Assembly (NCBI GenBank): GCA_015680905.1
Contig: CM027381.1
Location: forward strand, 54,192,501-54,256,500
DNA: 64,000 nt
Reading direction: 5' to 3'
From: Coptis chinensis
Taxonomy: Eukaryota; Streptophyta; Magnoliopsida; Ranunculales; Ranunculaceae
A model generated the notes under the pieces. That model had not been told where the DNA came from. It worked only from the letters and a program-made list of their open reading frames with translations, and ran no database searches. Shown here piece by piece: positions 35,425-47,420 of the stretch. Both the position numbers and the translations under genes were made by a program. How positions within the stretch are numbered: position 1 is the first letter of the stretch; every line of letters begins with the position of its first letter.

Positions 35425-36966
35425 TGATAAGCGTCTAATTGTTACATATTTATACCCAAATCTGTATGAGTTAGTCTATTTATCTTATATATTTTTCGAT
35501 TGATTAGCGTGTTTTATGGTTTTTGCAGAAATCGACTTGATTACGGGAAAGTGCTAAAAAAGACGGGAAGTTGATCGAAGTTAAAACTGTGAGGCTTGCT
35601 TTCCATCAAATAGTTAATGAGCCACGCCAAGGATCTGTTTGTGGAATATGGGCCTAAGAGTTGGCCCATTAGCTAAATACCAAGTAGGTTAAAGACAAGA
35701 ATTGAGACATAAAGACTGGACCCCACCAGTTAGTAACTAATGGTTGTACCAGTTCAAGTCCACCTGAGATGCACCATAGCAACACTTATATTTCTCTCCC
35801 ATTTCTCACGAACAGGAGTACCGAATAGAGAATAAAACATCCCGATAATTCCAGTGATGGAAATGGAATACCAAATGAAACCAAACCATCTGTCTAGCAA
35901 TCCATACATCCAATCCCACCTGATCACCGACTATGATTCTTACGAAAACAGAATCTCAATAAGACAGCAACTAGTTATTCTCCGAATGGATCAAAACCGA
36001 AACTCTTGCGATCGACTTCGAATTCCATTCGAAATCAAACACTACCCTAACCAAACCTCTATATATACAAGGGGAAACAAAGAGAAGGGGGCGCTCCAGA
36101 ACACTAAAACAGAGAACAGGAGAGACATAAAAGTGGAGTTCGAGTTAGTATGCAGAAAAGCTTGGGGACAGAACGAATTGGAGGAGAAGACTTCAACGAC
36201 GAGACTACGATTTTTGCAATGATTAATTCTTCTATTAATTTCGTTTTTCTGTTTATTGTTATGTATAGCTAAACTCCAAGTCTAGGGCGGATGAAACCTT
36301 AGGCTAATGTTTGTGTTTTTTGGGATTAATTTCGATGATTTCCAGTTAGTTTAAATTGCTATATTCTTCTAGTTTCATGTATTGATAGCTAGCTTATATC
36401 TTTCATATAGTATGTCACGCATGCTTTATAGTTCGATATTCGTTGCTATTAGTTAAGCCTATTTTAACTGTTGACGTCAAATTTAGATATTATTCGTGCC
36501 GTAAAAAGACGAGTAATCTTTTGAGTTTGATCTGTAGTGCTGAAACTTTAGAAGATACATGTTTAGTTAAGATTATCACGATCATATCATCGAGAAAGCA
36601 AGGGTTACCTTTCCCTCGTGCTACTCATATTAAATCTGGAACATTAAAATTATTCTTAGAAATATAAACAGAAGTCTACGGTGGATTATATAGTCCTAGA
36701 GTTCTCTCCATTTGATAAAACCCAATTATTTAGTTTATAGTTTTCATAGTTTAAATAGTTTAGTGAGTAGTTAATTCCAACTTTCTCTAAAACAACATTG
36801 TTCGAATTAGGATAAGTAATAATTTTAATACTCGTTTGTCGTAATTAGCAATCCCTGTGGGATCGATCCGTTCGCCGTCGCAACTATTTTCAACGATAGC
36901 TGTGCGCTTGCAGTTTAACTAGGGTTAGATTAGTCTAATTAATTTAGACCGAATAATTCTCTATCA
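35425..36966 (+). repeat. 3' LTR of Athila-like element A
   Basis: Starts TGATAAGCGTCTAATTG and ends CTCTATCA. It is nearly the same length as the 5' LTR, with scattered differences by eye. The immediate right flank belongs to another Athila family, not to the MULE that flanks the 5' LTR. Confidence 0.9.
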
Positions 36967-38547
36967 AACGTGTAATTAAGGCATCTGTTGGGATATATAT
37001 ATGTATAATATGCACTTGTTTTCTAGCTAAAAAAATTCAAAATTTTTAAAAATAAATAAATAAAAAGTATGCTATACACTTTGGAATATTGGTATTGTTT
37101 TCTTTCTCTATGCTCTCAATAATCTAGAAGTCTCACGTAGCTTTTGCATTAGAATAGTTTTTAGAAACTTAGGCTAATATGTAGGTAATAATCCTTGCAT
37201 CTATCTATAAACATGTTACATGAGTATCTATGATTGTTGGCAGTAAGTTTCTGAAATCTAGGCTAGAGTACTTATCTACAAATCCTGTGAGAATATAGCC
37301 TAAAGCCTTATATGAGTGAATATTTGAGAAATGACACAAGAGAAAAGTAAAATCCGGATAGAGAAATCACACGTCCACTTGCTTGATTACTATACCATAT
37401 CCTAAGCGAGAATTTAGGCCCTCTTTGGATCGATATAGCCAGAAATTCAAACCTATGAATTATTTTCCGCTAGTTGCCCCTCTGAGCCTTTCTTTAGCCT
37501 TTCATAAACCACAAATCCTTTACCCTATTACAAAACAAAACAAAAAAAAAAAAAAAAAAATAAAAAATTAACCTACCCAATTCTTTGAATAAGTCTGAGA
37601 GTAGAGATGAAGAATAGAAAAGAGAAGAACCTTTGAAATCAAGAATTCATTAGTCGCTTCAGATAAGAAAAGGAAGTTTCCATCCAAATAAAAAAAAAAT
37701 AAATAAAAGAAAATAAAGAGTTAGAACTCCAAAAAAAATATAGAATCAAAGGAGTCAAAAGCCAAAGAAAAAAGAAAAATATGGCTAAGGATGGAAACAA
37801 AGTGTAGAACAAAAGTAAAGAACAAGGATTTCTCTAGTTACATAATATGAAACCTCTATTATCTCGGACTTATCCTTTTTGAATATCCATTTCCTTACTT
37901 CTTAAAAAATTCTCCTAATCCCCGCAACACCTAATAAAGACTTCTATCTCAATTAAGAATAGGTTAGTGTGATAGTAAGTGGCAGATGTGTTTGATCGAC
38001 TCCGGCTTCTTTGTGTGTCATTGAGTTTGTAAGGTAAAGTGTGTCCACCACTTTATCGGAGAGTAATAAAACTTGAGCGAAAAAATCGAGTGGTTTTGTC
38101 TTGACATTTATGTGAGGACCGGTGAAGGGCGTTATTCGAAGTTTTTGAAACGGATCTGCTAGTGCATTTCATAGTATTACTCATTGTATATATGTTTATT
38201 CGTAGATGATAGATTATTATGCATATATTAGCTTAGGTTTCAACTTGATTATTCTGTATTCATTTGCTAAGTGAGATGTATAGATAATTGAGACATAGAT
38301 AAGGAAATAATAGTTTTATTTCTGAGTCGTTGTAGTATAGATGAAGTTTGTGAGTACCTTCACTGGAAAACTCTCATGAGGCTATAACTCGTCCACTAAA
38401 GAATTCCTAGTGGTTTAAGGCCTTGTTGCATATGGTCAATACAATCGCACTTGGCGAAACGAGACTAGTTAGAACTCCATTTTTGGTCACTTATGCTAAT
38501 TTCTCATATTTGCTTGAGGACAAGCAAAATGTTGTTTGGGGGTGGTT
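36967..38547 (+). mobile_element. Athila family B, copy C: 3' noncoding tail
   Basis: This stretch is homologous to the reverse complement of 57191-58790. Both share the phrase GTAATTAAG followed by TATGTATAAT.TGCACTTG, the A-rich or T-rich tract (here 37537-37560), and the end TTGTTTGGGGGTGG before the LTR. It is the 3' part of an otherwise missing family-B element. The polypurine tract is at 38535-38547. Confidence 0.8.
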
Positions 38548-39245
38548 TTATAAATGCCCACTGTAGTTTTAACCCCTTAATAATACTACTTTTAGACCAA
38601 TTATGCGAGTAATAAATAAGAGTTAATGCTAATTACGTGCTTTTATGTATTTCAGGCATGAAACTCAATTATGTGTAGAAATGTGCCACTTTGGCGATAT
38701 AAAGGAGCAAAGGGTTGGTTGCTAAGAAGTTCTGTGATAAAGGCCAAGATTCAAGGAGACAAAGCCTTTATGAATCCCGGTCAAAAGCTGAAAAGTCAAC
38801 ACGAGCAGAAACAGTGCACAAGTCAGCAGAACTTTTGAAGACCATATCTTTGGACTCAGACCTCGGATTTGGGCCTACCTTATGTCAAAACGACCATCTC
38901 GGAAAGAGCTTTCCAATGGTCTAAGACTTGACCCAATCAGAGGAGCAGAAGTGGACTAAAAGTCTACTGAAGTCAAAGCTAGCTGAAACGGACTCTGTGG
39001 ACTGAAGAAATTGGGCTTTGGGCTCAATTTTTCGGCCCAAAATATGAGACCTCAGCCCATGCACAAAATTGTGGATCTGGTCTCCTTCTTTACATAAAAC
39101 AAGACTTAGCTCTTAAGAAAGGGATAGTTAGAGAATCTAGAATAGAAAGAAGCCATTAAAATAGCTTGTAGATCTAGTTTTTGAATTCAATTAGTTAAAT
39201 TAATTAGTTTCATACATTGTTTTAAAGTAATTCTTTGAATCATGA
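38548..39245 (+). repeat. Partial 3' LTR of copy C (family B)
   Basis: Starts TTATAAATGCCC, a mutated TGATAAGAGCCC, and follows the family-B LTR (43342-44785) for about 700 bases, with shared text such as CCAAGATTCAAGGAGACAAA. Similarity fades near 39245, where the LINE region begins, so the LINE probably inserted in this LTR. The other half of the LTR would then lie beyond the window. Confidence 0.75.
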
Positions 39246-39468
39246 CCATTGAAAATTCTTAAGGGGACCAATTCTTGGGCGACAGGATGCGACATAACTT
39301 AAGTTGTATCAATGATCTAGTAATCATTTTTTGCCGCGTTTAGTTAAAAATACGCTAGATTCTTTTTTCTTATCCAAAAACCTTCGCTGTTCTATTCCTT
39401 TTCGGGAAAAAAATCCCATTCTTTGAGGAAAACCACCGTTCATCATCCTACTCATCCAATCCTTGTGA

Positions 39469-41561
39469 ATGGTTTTAGCCACTGTTGGCAAAATCCTACA
39501 CAAACACAGTGTGAGTTCAACAGTGGTAAAACAAATCTATAGACGAACCATGAGTTCCCAGTTTTTGAATGTTCAGAACTTCCCACCTCTCCAATCCATA
39601 CATTCTAACGTACAAGAACAAACACACAACATGGTGGATAGTAACCATATACAAGGAGCAAATGCAGTAAATCCAGGAGCACGAACAAGAAATTGGAACG
39701 AGCTGTTCTAGGGAGAAAAAGTAACATCTTTGGAAACTGGTCTCAAACAGTTTAGCCTCAATATAGTAGGGGGGATAACACAAGTACCAGAGGATTTAAT
39801 ATGTAGAGGGAGAAGTATCTGGAAAGACTATGTTGTGGGGTTCTTTTTAGAACAAAAACTTCCATACTCAGTGGTTAGGGAATTCCTCAGGAAAAAATGG
39901 CAAACAAAGGGGGATTATGAGATGGTGGCTGACTTAAACCTTTTCTACTTCAAATTCACCAATGAAGAAGATAAAAGAAAGGTCCTGGGGATGGCTCAAA
40001 TTTTTATGGCAGGAAAGTGCTTCATAGTTACCCAATGGAATCAAGATGTTGAGAAGAGAAAGAATACAGTAAAGGCTATTCCGATATGGATTAATCTATA
40101 CAATGTGCCAAAAGATTTATGGACTGGTGAAGGATTGGGGTTTTTGGCAAGCAGAATAGGAGAACCCCAGAGGATGGATGAAGCAACTGCCACAAGGAAA
40201 AGATTGGCATTTGCAAGAGTTAATGTACTAGTAGAGATTGATGCAGAATTACCTAGTACCTTTGAGATAGATATGGGTGATGAGGATATTAGAAGGATTC
40301 ATGTGGAATATGGATGGATCCCAAAGATGTGTGATCACTGTTGTAAATTTGGGCATAAGACTGATGGGTGTTTGCGAAGGGAGAACATGATAAGGACTAG
40401 AGGACAAAAGGAGGTGCAGGTAGAGAATTCAAGAACCATACACGGTAGTATGTTTAGGAATGATAGGGGAAGAAATCAATAGTCTTCCTGTAGATCTGTG
40501 AACAAACCCAACTAAAGTGTGGAGCAGTTGCCTTGAGTGGTGAGAGAGAGAATCACCGAGAGAGGTACCAGCTAAGATAGAGGACCCGGTTAAGGTTTCA
40601 ACATTAATGAGGGAAGTGGAAACAGGGGCATTGGAGGAGAGAAGCGGTTGTCTCGAATAATGCATGTAGGATCTATGTCAGTAAGGGAGGAAGTGCTCTG
40701 GATTGAGGTTGTGTCAGAAAGAGAAGAACCAGCTGAGAGAGAGGAGCTGCTAGGCAGAAACTCTAATGAGGAAGTGGGCATCAGATTTTTAGGAAGAGCA
40801 GTTGACTCTGGTAGTAGTGAAGAATCGATAGCAGAAAGAGAGATTGTGCTTCAGTCTGAGGTAGTGGCAGAAGCAACAGAAGTAGGGTATAGAAAGTCTG
40901 TGGAAAATAGGGACAGGAGTGGCGAGACAGAGAGCCCAGAAGGAGTTTTCGACATGTTGCTAGAGCAGAATATCGGCAAGAGGCAGTGATACTGGTCAGC
41001 AATGCTATAGTGGTAACAGGAGAGGAGGAGACAGGAAGAAGGGTTGAGTACAGTGAAGGGTTAAACAGAGAAAATAGGGATGGGAGCAATGAGGTGGTTC
41101 TACGGGATCATATGAGGTCAGATCAGAGCACTAAGGAGATAGATAGTACAGAGCAAAGTGTGATGGATTCTGAGAACAGGGAGAGTTTGTCAGTGTAGTT
41201 TTCGGGAGAGCATGTTAACGCCTTAGTGCCTTATGTGGAGAGCATACAAGGCCTTGAACAAGATGTTGGTTTCAACCCTTTGATGCAGTACGAAGAGGAA
41301 CATGAAGAGTACAACAACATCCGTGAAAGTGCACGACTTGGGGAGATATCTGACGACGAAGTGTCTAAGGAAGAAACTGAATATTTTCAGGATAAAAATC
41401 TTCTGCCTATATCTAAAGAGTCTCATACTCCAACACCTCGAGATGGAGTGGTGACTCGAAGCAAGGGAAAACATAGCCAAACTGCCAGTGGGAAAAAAAG
41501 GCAAGGTAGCAAAAGTAAGGGGGGACCCAAGGGAGCAAAAAATACAAAACATCACCATTAA
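39469..41561 (+). pseudogene. LINE ORF1: nucleic-acid-binding protein (decayed)
   Basis: A frame from ATG 39469 (or 39550, MSSQFLNVQNFPPL) has an in-frame TAG at 39709 and is then open to 40482. It carries a DUF4283-like domain (about 39760-40320) and a zinc knuckle, CDHCCKFGHKTDGC (C-x2-C-x4-H-x4-C). Downstream is a Glu/Arg/Ser-rich linker (40648-40989, same frame) and, after a frameshift, a Lys-rich tail ending KGAKNTKHHH at TAA 41559-41561. It would coat LINE RNA. At least two stops and one frameshift break it. Confidence 0.8.
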
Positions 41562-43341
41562 TGATAGGTCCTATATGCATTTGGAATGTGAGAGGAGAAA
41601 ACGACCTTTTGAAAGCCAAAGAGATAAATAAGGTGAGGATAGAGAAGAAATTATGTGTGTTTGGGATTCTCGAAACAAAAGTGAAAAAGGATAAGTATGA
41701 TAGCATTCGTAAAGTGTGTTGCCCTTGTTGGGAGGAAGAAAATAACTACGAAAAGGCCTCGTCAGGACGGATTTGGATTTGTTGGGATCCTTTTGTTGTG
41801 AAGGTACAGAAAATAGAGATGTCTGAACAATTCATCCATTGTAGTGTAGAATACCTTCCCAAGGCAGAAGAATTTTTTCTTACAATGGTGTATGCGAGTA
41901 ATTCTTTTCAAGAAAGGCTAGTATTGTGGAAAGATTTGATGAGGATACAAGGTTCAATACATAAACCGTGGAGTGTAGCGGGAGATTTCAACAACATCAG
42001 GACTGCTAATGAAAGAGTAGGTGGGGACCCTATGCATCCAAGGGAAGCCCATGACTTTATACTCTGTCTTCAGAACGCAGGACTAACGGACATCAACTCT
42101 AGCGGGTTTTTTTATAATTGGTGGAATAAATCTATAGGTTCTGCAAGTATTATGTCTAGAATAGATAGATGCTTAGTGAACAACCTATGGTTACAAGCAT
42201 ATCCAAACTCAGGGCCAGAATTCCTACCTCAGGGAGTATCTGATCACTCCCCCATGCTCCTCACATGGCATGACTTTAGTCGAGCCCCAACACCATTTCG
42301 GTTTTGTAACTTTTGGGTGTATCAACTGGAGTTCAGAATCATTCTAGAGGAAGTTTGGAATACAAGGATTTATGCAAATCCTATGTATGTTCTCATACAA
42401 AAGCTTAAGATGCTTAAGGAGAGGATTAGACCGTGGGCCAGAAAAAACTTTTCTAATCTACATGAGTGGGTTATTTCAGCAAAGCAACAGCTACAAGATG
42501 CACAGATACTACTGCAAAAAAATCCAACTGATGTGGGGTTTGGAAGAGGTGAAAAAGAGGCTATGAAGAAATATGTTGATTTAGCAAGACCTGAAGCAAT
42601 AGATATGGATCAAAAGGCTGAGGCCCAATGGATGACAGAAGGAGATAAATGTTTGCAGTATTTCTTCAACTCATTAAAGGAAAAGGCAGCCAGAAAAGGC
42701 ATATGGGAAATAGAGAATGATAGTGGTGGCACAGCGCATGGGCAGGCAGAAGTAACTCAGAGTATTGTGAAATACTTCACACAGATGTTGGGTGTTACAG
42801 GACCTTCAGTTAGCGACAGAGACTTCTTCATGGACCTAAAAGTTAAAGAAACCATTGAGCCAGGTATGAGTGCTATGCTGGAAGCAGAGGTGACTGAAAC
42901 AGAGATAAGGGAAGCCTTCTTTGAGATGGAGAACAACAAGGTGCCAGGACCGGATGGATTTAATCCTTTCTTTTTCAAATACTGCTGGGAAACGGTAGGG
43001 ATGGATGTTGTGAATGTGATAAACAATGTGTTTAGAAATTATAAGTTGCCTCGGGGTATTAATGCAACTTTCCTTTGTCTAATCCCAAAAGTGATATCAC
43101 CCACCAAAGTTGAAGATTTCAGACCTATAGCTTTGTGCAACACGATCTACAAAGGTGTGGCCAAAGTCATTACCAATAGGTTGAAGATGGTGATGCCTGA
43201 GATAGTATATGAAAACCAGTCTGCTTTCATTCCCGAAAGATCGATACAGGATAATATACTCATGTGGCACGAAGTTCTGAGAGGATATGAAAGAAGACAC
43301 GGCACCCCCAGATGCTCAGTGAAATTGGATATTAGAAAGGC
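41561..43341 (+). pseudogene. LINE ORF2: endonuclease and N-terminal reverse transcriptase, truncated by insertion
   Basis: Open without a stop from ATG 41561, which overlaps the ORF1 stop in the sequence TAATG, into the Athila LTR. An apurinic-type endonuclease spans about residues 1-230, with CIWNVRGEN, ETKVKKDKY, VAGDFNNIR, SRIDRCLVNN and SDHSPMLL all in place. The RT N-terminal part follows, with NKVPGPDGFNPFFFKYCW, IALCNTIYKGVAKVITNRL and QSAFIPERSI. The frame ends in KLDIRKA, inside RT motif A, at 43341. The endonuclease half looks intact, so this LINE was probably young when interrupted. Confidence 0.9.
43337..43341. repeat. Presumed target-site duplication, left copy (AAGGC)
   Basis: The five bases before the Athila LTR start. 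The matching copy should lie after the 3' LTR beyond the window, so this is a prediction. Confidence 0.4.
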
Positions 43342-44785
43342 TGATAAGAGCCCAAAACTGTAGTTTTAACCCCTTAACAATCATACTTTTAGACCAATTA
43401 TGTGAGTAATAAATAAGAGTTAACACTGATTACGTGTTTTTATGTATTTCAGGCAGTAAAGTCAATTATGTGCAGAAATGTGCTACTTTGGCGAGATAAA
43501 GGAACAAGGATTGGTTGCTAAGAAGTTATGTGATAAAGGCCAAGATTCAAGGAGACAAAGCCTTCATAAAGCCCGGTCAAAAGCTGAAAAGTCAACACGG
43601 CGTAAAAGCAGGCAGTTAGCGCAGAACTTCCGAAGATCATATCTTTGGACTCAGACCTCGGAATTGGGCCTACCTTATGCCAAAACGACCGGCTCGGAAA
43701 GAGTTTTCCAATGGTCTAAGACTTGGCCAAATTAGGGGAGCAGAAGTGGATGAAAAGTCTGTTGAAGCCAAATCCAGCTGAAGAGCCCTTTTCGGACTGA
43801 AAGAATTGGGTTTTGGGCCCGATTTTTCGGCCCAAAACATGGCTCCAAGCCCATACACGATTTTTGTATCTGAAGCATATAAAAACAAAAGTTTAGCTCT
43901 TTTAATTCTAGATCTAGTTTTAATTGTTTTTAATTAAGTTTAGTTTCATTTCATTCCTTGTTTTAGATTAAACCTTGAAAATATTGTTATTGCTTGATTA
44001 GATAAATAAAATAGTAGATTCTTGTTCATTTTGATTTTTGTCATTTACAATTGTTTAGATCGAAATTCCTTTATTACTTGTTATTCATTTCCTATTTATT
44101 ACCTGAGATTTCAATTATTGTTTAGTAAAATTGCATAAGATAGAAGTTTTATATGATGTCTAGTTTTAATTCAATGGGAAATGATAGTAGTATGACTCAA
44201 GGCTAAACCTCCATTAGAGGGGGTTGAAGAAGCCGTGATGAAGCTTGATCCTTGTTAACTTAGAAATCGTTGTGAGAGTTTATTCCACTCTAGAAGGTCG
44301 TTGATTCGCCATGAGAATGGGTGGATGACCTCACATGCTAGTTATTGATTGGTAGAAATGCCATGTATAATTAGGGATTAAATTACTATTTTGATATCGC
44401 GAAGCATTCAATTTGGATCACGACGAGTCTTTGTTAGTTGATTAAGTCGAGTTAAGGTGGATTCAATTCCCTTTAATTCTTTATCTAGATTCAAACCCTT
44501 AGCATTCTATCATTTCATTTTTCGTAACTTGTTAATTGAATTCACCTCGTAGTATATAATTCCCCTCATAAATCTCTCATTAGACTTTGGACTGATTAGT
44601 TGACATGAAACTATCGCATGCTAAAGAACTAGGAGTGGAACGAATCATTTACTCCCGTATATCTCAATAGGATTAAGAGTAAAAATATCTTTGATAAATC
44701 TAGTAATAAAGCAGTTTTAGTTTTACTTTCGTTTAGAGTTTCATCGCTTTATTCATTAGTAGAATTATTCATTTTACGATTATCA
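43342..44785 (+). repeat. 5' LTR of Athila copy B1
   Basis: Starts TGATAAGAGCCCAAAACTG and ends GATTATCA, 1444 bp. Related LTRs are at 38548-39245 (partial, same strand) and 55822-57190 (opposite strand). Confidence 0.88.
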
Positions 44786-44787
44786 AA

Positions 44788-44800
44788 TGGCGTCACTGCC
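44788..44800 (+). promoter_or_regulatory. Primer-binding site of copy B1 (degenerate)
   Basis: TGGCGTCACTGCC, two bases after the LTR end, matches the Athila consensus TGGCGCCGTTGCC at 10 of 13 positions. This site pairs with a host tRNA to prime minus-strand DNA synthesis. Confidence 0.75.
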
Positions 44801-45366
44801 ATCTTAGTTCCCTTTAGTATTGGTTTCATAGTATAATTAGTCATTTTTAAGTCCCATTAAACCCACCCACCCTTGTTTGATTCATACTGTGGTTGTCCGT
44901 TTCAGCACTTAAATTTTCCTCACGAAAATACGAGGCCTGCCCAAATAAGCGCTACTGGCGCTCAAACGCTGAAATTCATTTTTTATGCGAGCACACCTAC
45001 GCCCAAACAGAGCGCCACCTGCGCTCAAAACACTGGACATCGGACAAGTCCCGAAAGCGCTTTGTGCTCAAAAACAAAGCGCCACTGCCCAAAGACACTC
45101 CGAACTCCGAGTTGTCACGGCGCTTTTGTGCCCTCTGCTGAAATTTCCTGATTTTCTCAGGTTTGTTTCAAACTTTCCATTTCTTCAAGTTTTCAGTGTT
45201 CTAACTTGTTATACACACTAAGCACGCGTAAACAAGACGCTATTCGTAAGCGAAGCAAGGAGGCATTCAGGTACTCTTTTCTTCCACACCTCGGATCTCC
45301 AGTTAGAGGTTTATACTACTATATCAAGATTGTTTGGAGTGTTGTCGTGTTTAGACTTACCCTTGC
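44801..45366 (+). other. Leader of copy B1
   Basis: Untranslated leader between primer-binding site and gag. The small overlapping frames here (44873-45221) are not recognisable proteins. Confidence 0.6.
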
Positions 45367-47420
45367 ATGAGATTGAGGTCTGGTCGGAGAAAAACACCGA
45401 ACGTAATTAACCATCAACATCAACAAACACGTCTATCTAGTATACCAATCACTACACCTCTAGCTACTATTCTACACACCACACCTGACATAATGGCTGA
45501 AGAAAGAGCGACTCCTCTCTCCGACTTTTACAAAGCCTTGAGCTATAGCCCTAAATCTTGAATCGTTCTAGCAGACCCAGTGGGAGATTTTCGAATCCCC
45601 CCAAACATATTTAATTTGTTACCCGTTTTTTATGGTTTAGACCATGAAAAATCTTATCAGCACATGCGTAGGATTGAACAAGTTCTTACAACATTCCACC
45701 ATCCTACGGTTGGTACTGAACAAATTAAACTGAGGGTATTTCCCTTCACCTTAGACGATAAGGCGGCGTCTTAGTTAAGCGCCCAAAGCCCTAATTCGTG
45801 GACTCGTGGGCTAAACTTATTCAATTTGTTTATGGAACATTTTTACCCACCCCTAAAGACGAATGAGATGCTTTCCAAGATTCATTTCTTCCGACAAAAT
45901 CCTCATGAATCATTTTCAGAGGCTTGGAATCGTTTCACCGATCTCCTTATAGAGTGTCCACATCATAACCTAGCGAAAGACACGTTAGTTCGTGCCTTTT
46001 TCAAAGGACTTCTACACCACCATAAAGAAGTCCTTGACATAATGAATGGGGGTAGTTTCCTAAGTAAAGGAGCCTCGGAGGCTTACAAATTTTTAGTATA
46101 TCAAACTAAGCGCAATAATAATTGGGGGTAGTGATGATGATATCGCCCGCTCTACTAGTTCTTCTTCAACAGTTAAGGCCGCCGGTATGTTTGAGATGAA
46201 ACCCGATCCAGAACTTAAAAATTTAATCGAATCTCTAACTAAAAAGGTAGAGGCTATTTCTGTTCAACAAAAGCCTATCCCCGTCATGAATGTCAACTCC
46301 AACCCATGTAATTTCGTTTTTGAGTCCCGAGCACCCGACTCCTATTGTCCTCTAAGCCTATGAACAACAACAATCGAGCAAGATAATGTTTGCTCCATTA
46401 ATAGCTATCCTATTCCTAATGCCCCATGGAGACAAAATCCCAACTTCAGGTTGGCGAAACAATCAACAAGTTACACCTCCAGGGTTTAATAACCAAAATG
46501 TTAGGCAAGCAAACAATTATAACCAAGCTCCACCTAGGGCAAGGACAAGGACAAGGTCGAGGGGATTATAATAATTATAACAACCAAGCACAACCACGAC
46601 AAGGTCAAGCACAAGGTCAGGGTAATTATAATAGTTATAATACCAATAGAGGTATTGTTCCGGTTAACAATAATAACTATCACAACCCGCCCATAAATAA
46701 TCAACGTGAGATAGTTCTAGTCGCACCACCTGTGACTACTACACCTACACAACTGGATCGTATCGACGCCTTTATATAGGTTACCCAACAACTTTTCCAA
46801 TCAATGACTCAATCGAACCAACATATCTTACAATCCATAAATCAGGGCATCTGGCGGTTAAAGAGAAAGCCCAACCAAAACGCGTGTTTCCAGGCCAAGC
46901 GATACCAAACCCTAAAACATCAAGCATAGCCTTTGAGGTAAACGGTAATACTAGTACGGAAACTACAACCGTAGGTGAGCTAAATGCCATCACCACTCTC
47001 CGTTCTGGTAAAGTGGTTGATAACAAAGTAACTATGCCTATAGTTACCCCACCAGTAGTCCCTACACCGGATATCGAACTAGATACCGAAATAGAAACTG
47101 AAGAGCCTACCACTGTAGAGGTACCAATTAAACCACAACCTAAGAAACAGATACCCAAGGTTAGACATCTAGTTGAGCCATACGCTAAATATAGAAAGAA
47201 ACCACCGTTTCCCCAGAAATTAGCCATGCTAACCAGGGATACAAACTTTGAGGAGATTAGGAACGTTTTCAAAAATCTAACGATAAACCTTCCTTTTCTC
47301 GAAGCTATTAAAAAGCTACCTAACCATGCTAAGTTTTTTAAGGAGATGTGCACTACTAGGCGTAAAACCAACATACCTAAAGACACCTTTCTAACTGAAC
47401 AGTTCCCAACTTTATCATAA
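45367..47420 (+). pseudogene. gag of copy B1 (decayed)
   Basis: Segments in order: N-terminal part at 45367-45561 and 45580-45774 (NIFNLLPVFYGLDHEKSY ... IKLRVFPFTLDDKAAS), then the capsid-type core at 45826-46131 (FMEHFYPP ... SFSEAWNRFTDLLIECPHHN). A Gln/Asn-rich low-complexity stretch follows (46426-46779), then the region with ITTLRSGKVVD and KKPPFPQKLAML (46884-47420). Stops at 45772 and 46131 and frameshifts separate them. Confidence 0.82.

Larger units (their letters stand above)
39260..43341 (+). mobile_element. LINE (L1-type) retrotransposon, 3' part displaced
   Basis: Two reading frames in the standard order (ORF1 with a CCHC knuckle, ORF2 with endonuclease and reverse transcriptase) identify a plant L1-type LINE. 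The 5' boundary is uncertain (39260-39460). The element is cut at 43341 by an Athila LTR within RT motif A. The rest should follow that element's 3' LTR outside the window. Confidence 0.85.
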
